NCBI GenBank assembly: GCA_004558955.1
Contig: SFZC01000091.1
Span: 1-7,601 of the forward strand
Direction: 5' to 3'
From: a bacterium
GTDB lineage: Bacteria > Cyanobacteriota > Vampirovibrionia > Gastranaerophilales > Gastranaerophilaceae
DNA length: 7,601 bases
Part shown: one piece after another, positions 4,345 through 7,601 of the stretch
Layout of the letters: every line of letters starts with the position of its first letter
Position numbering within the stretch: position 1 is the first letter of the stretch
Notes under the pieces: generated by a model
Told to the model about the DNA's origin: nothing
The model's database searches: none
What the model saw: the letters and a program-made list of their open reading frames with translations, nothing else
Program-made: the position numbers and the translations under genes

Positions 4345-6450
4345 TTGAGGAAAAAGTTTGTCGCATTTTGTCTTTTATTTTTGCTTATTTTTAATAATTT
4401 TGGGCTTGTAATTTATGCTCAGGAAACAAAGTATCCTAATTATTCTTTTGAATTTTTAGGTAATGATAATTGGGAAAATTTCAATCGAAAAGTCTTTATT
4501 TTTAATCTGAAATTGAATAAATATGTAATTCGTCCGATACATACAATTTGGGCGTCAATTATGCCACAGTACGGCATGGACAGAATTAAATCCGTAACGA
4601 ATAATGTGGAATACCCGATTAGGCTTGTCAGTAGTTTATTTCAACGAGATTTTGTAACCTCGAAAAACGAGACAATAAGATTTTTTACAAATACAATTCT
4701 CGGTGTGGGCGGAATGTTTGACCCTGCGAAAAAATTATTCAATATCGAACAGTCTAACGAGAACATGGAACAGGCTTTGGCAGGGTGTAAAATGAAATCT
4801 GGCAGATTTTTTGTGTTTCCTGTTTTATCCTTTACCACTCCTCGAGGATTGTTAGGGAAGCTTCTTGATACGGCTCTTAATCCGTGTTCTTATATCGCAA
4901 CTCCAGTTTTGGCAATGGTGAAGGCTTGTTTGACCCTCAACCGAACCTCTTATTATCAAAATGCGATAAAACTTGTGGAATCTACTTTTGCCGACCCTTA
5001 CGAGATTGCAAAGATGATATTCGGAATTGAAAATTATGTCAGGTGTGCAAATTTAGACAGAATTGATGTGAAAAATCATTTGTTTGTGCCGTATGTGGAA
5101 GAGGTTGAGAAAACCGTTGAAAAACCTAAGGCGGATGAAAAATCTTTGGCGGTTAAAAAACAGACAGAAAATGATATTGTTAAAATCGAGGTATCTTCAG
5201 AAATTGTGACGCCTGATTTGTTGTATGGCGGAGCAGTAAAAGATGAGGGACTGAAAAATTATGGTGCCGAGAATTTCAAACTTATCCCTGATATTGCGTT
5301 AAACGGCTACAATCCGCAAAGTCCGGTTATTGATTCAATGCGAACCGCACTGTTTGAAAATCCTGAGGTTTCAAAATCAATCTGGAACGGTTTGTCCATT
5401 TGGAACAGAAGTTTTACAAACCGGATAAAGAATTCTAAAATTGCCGTGACAGACGGAAAACCACCTTATACTTATTATTATATTCTGCAAAAACACACTT
5501 CACATTCGCCGCTTGCGATAATTTATCCGTCTATCGGAGAGGGGATAAATTCAACACATTCCGTGCTTTGGGCAAAATTATTTTATGATGCGGGGTATAG
5601 CGTAATTATTCAAGGAAGTCATTTTCAGTGGGAATTTGTAAAAAGTATGCCTGACGATTATGCTCCCGGTATTCCGTCTGTTGATGCACAAAAAATCAGA
5701 ACAATTACTGCTAAAATTATTGAGGAATTGTCCGAAAAATATAATTATGAATTTCAAAATAAAGTAGTTTTCGGAACTTCTTTGGGTGCTTTGGTAACCT
5801 TATTTGTCGGGGCTGCAGAGTATAAAGACAATACTTTAGGAGATACAAAATTTATTTCAATTTGTCCGCCTGTTGAACTTTTGTATGCGATAAAACAAAT
5901 TGATAAAAATTCCGAAGATTGGCAAAAAACTCCTGAGGAATTTAAGCAAAAAGTTGCTCAAACCGCCTCAAAAGTCATGAAATTGTACGAGGTTAAGGGG
6001 GATTTTGAAACCGAGATAAATAATTTGCCGTTTGATGAAAATGAAGCAAAATTGATTACGGGATTTTTGATGCACCAAAAGCTTTCAGATTTGATTTTCA
6101 CCCTTGAAAACTCTTCAAAATCTAAAGTTAATTCTGATACTTATTATTATATTAATAATATGAATTTCATTGATTATACGAAAAAATATATTCTCCATGA
6201 CAATGAAAATATTGATGATATTGCGTTTGAAACGAGTTTGTATTCGATTTCGTATTTTCTTGAAAACAGTGATAATTATAAAATTTATCATTCGGTGAAC
6301 GATTATTTGACAAATCCTGCTCAGATAAAAAAACTTAAAAATTATACAAAAGATAAATTGACTTTGTTTGATAACGGTGCACATTTGGGCTTTTTATACC
6401 GTAAAGAATTTTTGGAGAATTTGAAACAAACTATTTTATTATCTGATTAG
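4345..6450 (+). CDS. MlaA/VacJ-alpha/beta-hydrolase fusion protein, 701 aa
   Basis: The start is TTG at 4345, with AAAGGAG (4331-4337) 7 nt upstream, followed at once by a signal peptide (MRKKFVAFCLLFLLIFNNFG, likely cleaved after VIYA at 25). Residues about 35-230 match MlaA/VacJ in order: DNWENFNRKVFIFN (41-54), VIRPI, VEYPIRLVSSLFQRDF (88-103), FFTNTILGVGGMFDPA (113-128), FPVLSFTTPRGLLG and DPYEIAKM (217-224). MlaA removes phospholipid from the outer leaflet of the outer membrane. A charged linker (about 250-285) leads to a C-terminal alpha/beta-hydrolase fold: LAIIYPSIGEG (390-400), the nucleophile elbow GTSLG with Ser479, a probable acid Asp653 (VNDYL) and GAH with His680. E. coli MlaA is about 250 aa and a lipoprotein; this one has no lipobox after the h-region. 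A secreted lipid-handling esterase or phospholipase is inferred. No terminator separates it from pflA. Confidence 0.88.
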   Translation: MRKKFVAFCLLFLLIFNNFGLVIYAQETKYPNYSFEFLGNDNWENFNRKVFIFNLKLNKYVIRPIHTIWASIMPQYGMDRIKSVTNNVEYPIRLVSSLFQRDFVTSKNETIRFFTNTILGVGGMFDPAKKLFNIEQSNENMEQALAGCKMKSGRFFVFPVLSFTTPRGLLGKLLDTALNPCSYIATPVLAMVKACLTLNRTSYYQNAIKLVESTFADPYEIAKMIFGIENYVRCANLDRIDVKNHLFVPYVEEVEKTVEKPKADEKSLAVKKQTENDIVKIEVSSEIVTPDLLYGGAVKDEGLKNYGAENFKLIPDIALNGYNPQSPVIDSMRTALFENPEVSKSIWNGLSIWNRSFTNRIKNSKIAVTDGKPPYTYYYILQKHTSHSPLAIIYPSIGEGINSTHSVLWAKLFYDAGYSVIIQGSHFQWEFVKSMPDDYAPGIPSVDAQKIRTITAKIIEELSEKYNYEFQNKVVFGTSLGALVTLFVGAAEYKDNTLGDTKFISICPPVELLYAIKQIDKNSEDWQKTPEEFKQKVAQTASKVMKLYEVKGDFETEINNLPFDENEAKLITGFLMHQKLSDLIFTLENSSKSKVNSDTYYYINNMNFIDYTKKYILHDNENIDDIAFETSLYSISYFLENSDNYKIYHSVNDYLTNPAQIKKLKNYTKDKLTLFDNGAHLGFLYRKEFLENLKQTILLSD

Positions 6451-6453
6451 TTG

Positions 6454-6482
6454 TTGACCTTTTGCGGTAATTGTATTTTAAT
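6454..6482 (+). promoter_or_regulatory. Candidate promoter placing pflA transcript start at its ATG
   Basis: TTGACC (6454-6459, five of six consensus bases) and TTTAAT (6477-6482, five of six) are exactly 17 bp apart. The expected start, 7-8 bp after the -10, is 6489-6490, that is, on the A of the pflA ATG. The transcript would be leaderless or nearly so. Only a weak ATAGG lies upstream of the ATG, consistent with this reading, although read-through from the upstream gene is also possible. Confidence 0.45.
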
Positions 6483-6489
6483 AGGCAAT

Positions 6490-7230
6490 ATGGTAGAAAT
6501 TTTAGGAAATATTCATTCAATAGAAAGTTGCGGAACGGTTGACGGGCCGGGAATCAGGTTCGTTGTATTTGTGCAAGGTTGTCCTATGCGTTGCAAATAC
6601 TGTCACAATCCTGACAGTTGGTCAACCGAAACAAATCAGCAAATGTCTGTTTCAGAAATTTTGGAAAAATATGACGGTGTAAAAGAGTTTGTCAAAAGTG
6701 GCGGACTTACTGTGACAGGCGGTGAACCGTTGATGCAGATTGATTTTGTGACAGAATTATTTAAGGCTGCAAAAGCGAAAAATATTCACACCGCACTTGA
6801 TACCTCGGGGATACTTTTTAACAAAGGCAATACTGCAAAGATTGATGAATTGTTGAAATATACCGATTTGGTACTTTTGGATATTAAACATATTAATAAT
6901 GAAGAGCATATAAAATTGACGGGACTTCCGAATACAAATATTTTGGAATTTGCACAATATTTATCTCAAAAAAAGCTTCCAATGTGGGTTCGCCATGTTG
7001 TTGTTCCGGAGATTACTTATAATGAAAAATACCTGAGAGAACTCGGTGAATTTATCGGAAAGTTACGCAATGTAAAAGCCTTAGATGTCTTGCCATATCA
7101 CGATATGGCGATTCCGAAATACGAAAATTTAGGGATAAATTATCCGTTAAAAGATGTTAAGCCTTTGACAAAAGAAGAAGCTCTGAAGGCTCGTGGGTTT
7201 ATTTTGGAAGGCATAAAACGTTCAAGGTAA
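6490..7230 (+). CDS. pflA: Pyruvate formate-lyase activating enzyme, 246 aa
   Basis: This is a radical SAM enzyme that installs the glycyl radical on pyruvate formate-lyase, letting anaerobes cleave pyruvate to formate and acetyl-CoA. The protein begins MVEILGNIHSIESCGTVDGPG, as PflA does, so the ATG at 6490 is chosen over an in-frame TTG at 6451. The iron-sulfur motif C-x3-C-x2-C is at Cys31, Cys35 and Cys38 (GCPMRCKYCHN). The SAM-binding GGEP follows at 77-80, then DTSG (104-107), DIKH (131-134), VRHVVVPEIT (166-175) and LPYH (201-204). The length is normal for the single-domain form (E. coli 246 aa), without an inserted ferredoxin domain. The lyase gene itself is not in the window. The gene lies 39 bp after the MlaA-hydrolase gene, probably with its own promoter, and overlaps the convergent downstream gene by 9 bp. 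Confidence 0.95.
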   Translation: MVEILGNIHSIESCGTVDGPGIRFVVFVQGCPMRCKYCHNPDSWSTETNQQMSVSEILEKYDGVKEFVKSGGLTVTGGEPLMQIDFVTELFKAAKAKNIHTALDTSGILFNKGNTAKIDELLKYTDLVLLDIKHINNEEHIKLTGLPNTNILEFAQYLSQKKLPMWVRHVVVPEITYNEKYLRELGEFIGKLRNVKALDVLPYHDMAIPKYENLGINYPLKDVKPLTKEEALKARGFILEGIKRSR

Positions 7231-7601
7231 AGGATTGCGTTCGATATGGTCAACCAGTGCCAAAACTTTGCCGAATTTGAAATTAAAACACTTTTCAAAA
7301 TCGGAGTTAATTAGAGTTTTGTAGTCAATATTGAAAATCGTGGGCGGTGTTTTCAGGTTCAGATGTTCAAATTTTTCCGTTGACAGGCGGGTCGTTTCTT
7401 TGTCATAAACATTTGAATAGTTTAAACCTTCTAAAATACAAAACGGCATTTGCGGATTTTTGTCGTCCGCTCCGCTACTTAACAGTCCGAAAGTACGACA
7501 AATAATTCCACGATTTTCGTAACATGCACACGAATTATTAATCAAAAACGGACATTGGTAGGTGAAAATTTCGCTGTTTTCTTTGAACTTCTTTTTTTTA
7601 T
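7222..7601 (-). CDS. YkgJ-family-like Cys-cluster protein, N-terminus outside window
   Basis: The minus-strand frame is open from its TGA (7222-7224) to the window edge, showing 126 residues. A TTG at 7543-7545 could be mistaken for a start, but the frame continues upstream through FTYQCPFL, which belongs to the conserved motif. The segment CPFLINNSCACYENRGIICR (about 7487-7554) fits the YkgJ/UPF0153 pattern CPFL-x-x-x-x-C-x-(I/C)-Y-x-x-R-P-x-x-CR, a family annotated as binding zinc or iron through clustered Cys. The usual first Cys cluster would lie upstream and is not visible. One departure is Gly in place of the common Pro after Arg. The C-terminal part (last about 80 residues) is not distinctive. 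The gene is convergent with pflA, with a 9-bp overlap of 3' ends and no terminator between them. Confidence 0.7.
   Translation of the reverse strand, partial: KKKKFKENSEIFTYQCPFLINNSCACYENRGIICRTFGLLSSGADDKNPQMPFCILEGLNYSNVYDKETTRLSTEKFEHLNLKTPPTIFNIDYKTLINSDFEKCFNFKFGKVLALVDHIERNPLP

Noticed and set aside
6115..6384. Minus-strand 89-codon Ile/Phe-rich frame
   Set aside because: It is antisense to the hydrolase domain, where AT-rich codons produce an Ile-rich shadow; no ribosome-binding site.
6451..6489. TTG start for pflA immediately after the upstream stop codon
   Set aside because: The added 13 residues are not found in PflA, which begins near the MVEILGNIHS segment, and the stretch contains promoter-like boxes instead.

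Overview
The window looks like a chromosomal segment of a low-GC diderm bacterium. The best guess is an uncultured gut relative of the Cyanobacteria (Vampirovibrionia/Melainabacteria, order Gastranaerophilales). The reasons are an S-layer-homology (SLH) envelope protein beside an MlaA-type outer-membrane lipid protein (so two membranes), an anaerobe's pyruvate formate-lyase activase, strongly AT-rich spacers, and lineage-type hypothetical proteins with short N-terminal tails such as QPTFGN. The taxonomic placement is inference from protein style, not a marker gene.

Layout. 1-114 is the 3' end of a plus-strand gene of unknown function, separated by a two-way terminator (123-153) from a minus-strand 455-residue membrane protein (166-1533). 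Upstream of that gene, still on the minus strand, is a compact unit at 1583-1779: a promoter, a ribosome-binding site, a 27-codon ORF with ten Met codons (including the run MMMQMMMM), and an intrinsic terminator placed before the membrane-protein gene. Part of the small ORF repeats one arm of the terminator and can pair with the other arm, so the region has the geometry of a ribosome-mediated attenuator. Next come a DUF2513-like small protein (minus, 1804-2100, own promoter), a 126-residue unknown protein (plus, 2357-2737) with a perfect hairpin in its leader, and a spacer holding a degenerate palindromic repeat and a strong two-way terminator (2964-2989).

The centre is a divergent envelope pair. 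A secreted protein with three SLH modules and a beta-rich C-terminal region is read leftward (3016-4164). A 701-residue protein that fuses an MlaA/VacJ domain to an alpha/beta-hydrolase domain is read rightward (4345-6450). Their shared 180-bp spacer holds both promoters, a palindrome over the SLH -35 box and three copies of an 11-bp motif. pflA (6490-7230) follows closely and appears to have its own promoter, whose predicted transcription start falls on the ATG. It ends 9 bp inside a convergent, truncated gene of the YkgJ-like Cys-cluster family (7222 to the window edge).

Together, the SLH and MlaA-hydrolase genes suggest an outer-membrane maintenance locus. The other genes show no clear pathway link. 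The observation most worth following up is the Met-rich leader/attenuator arrangement; the MlaA-hydrolase fusion is second. No tRNA, rRNA, CRISPR array or insertion sequence was seen.
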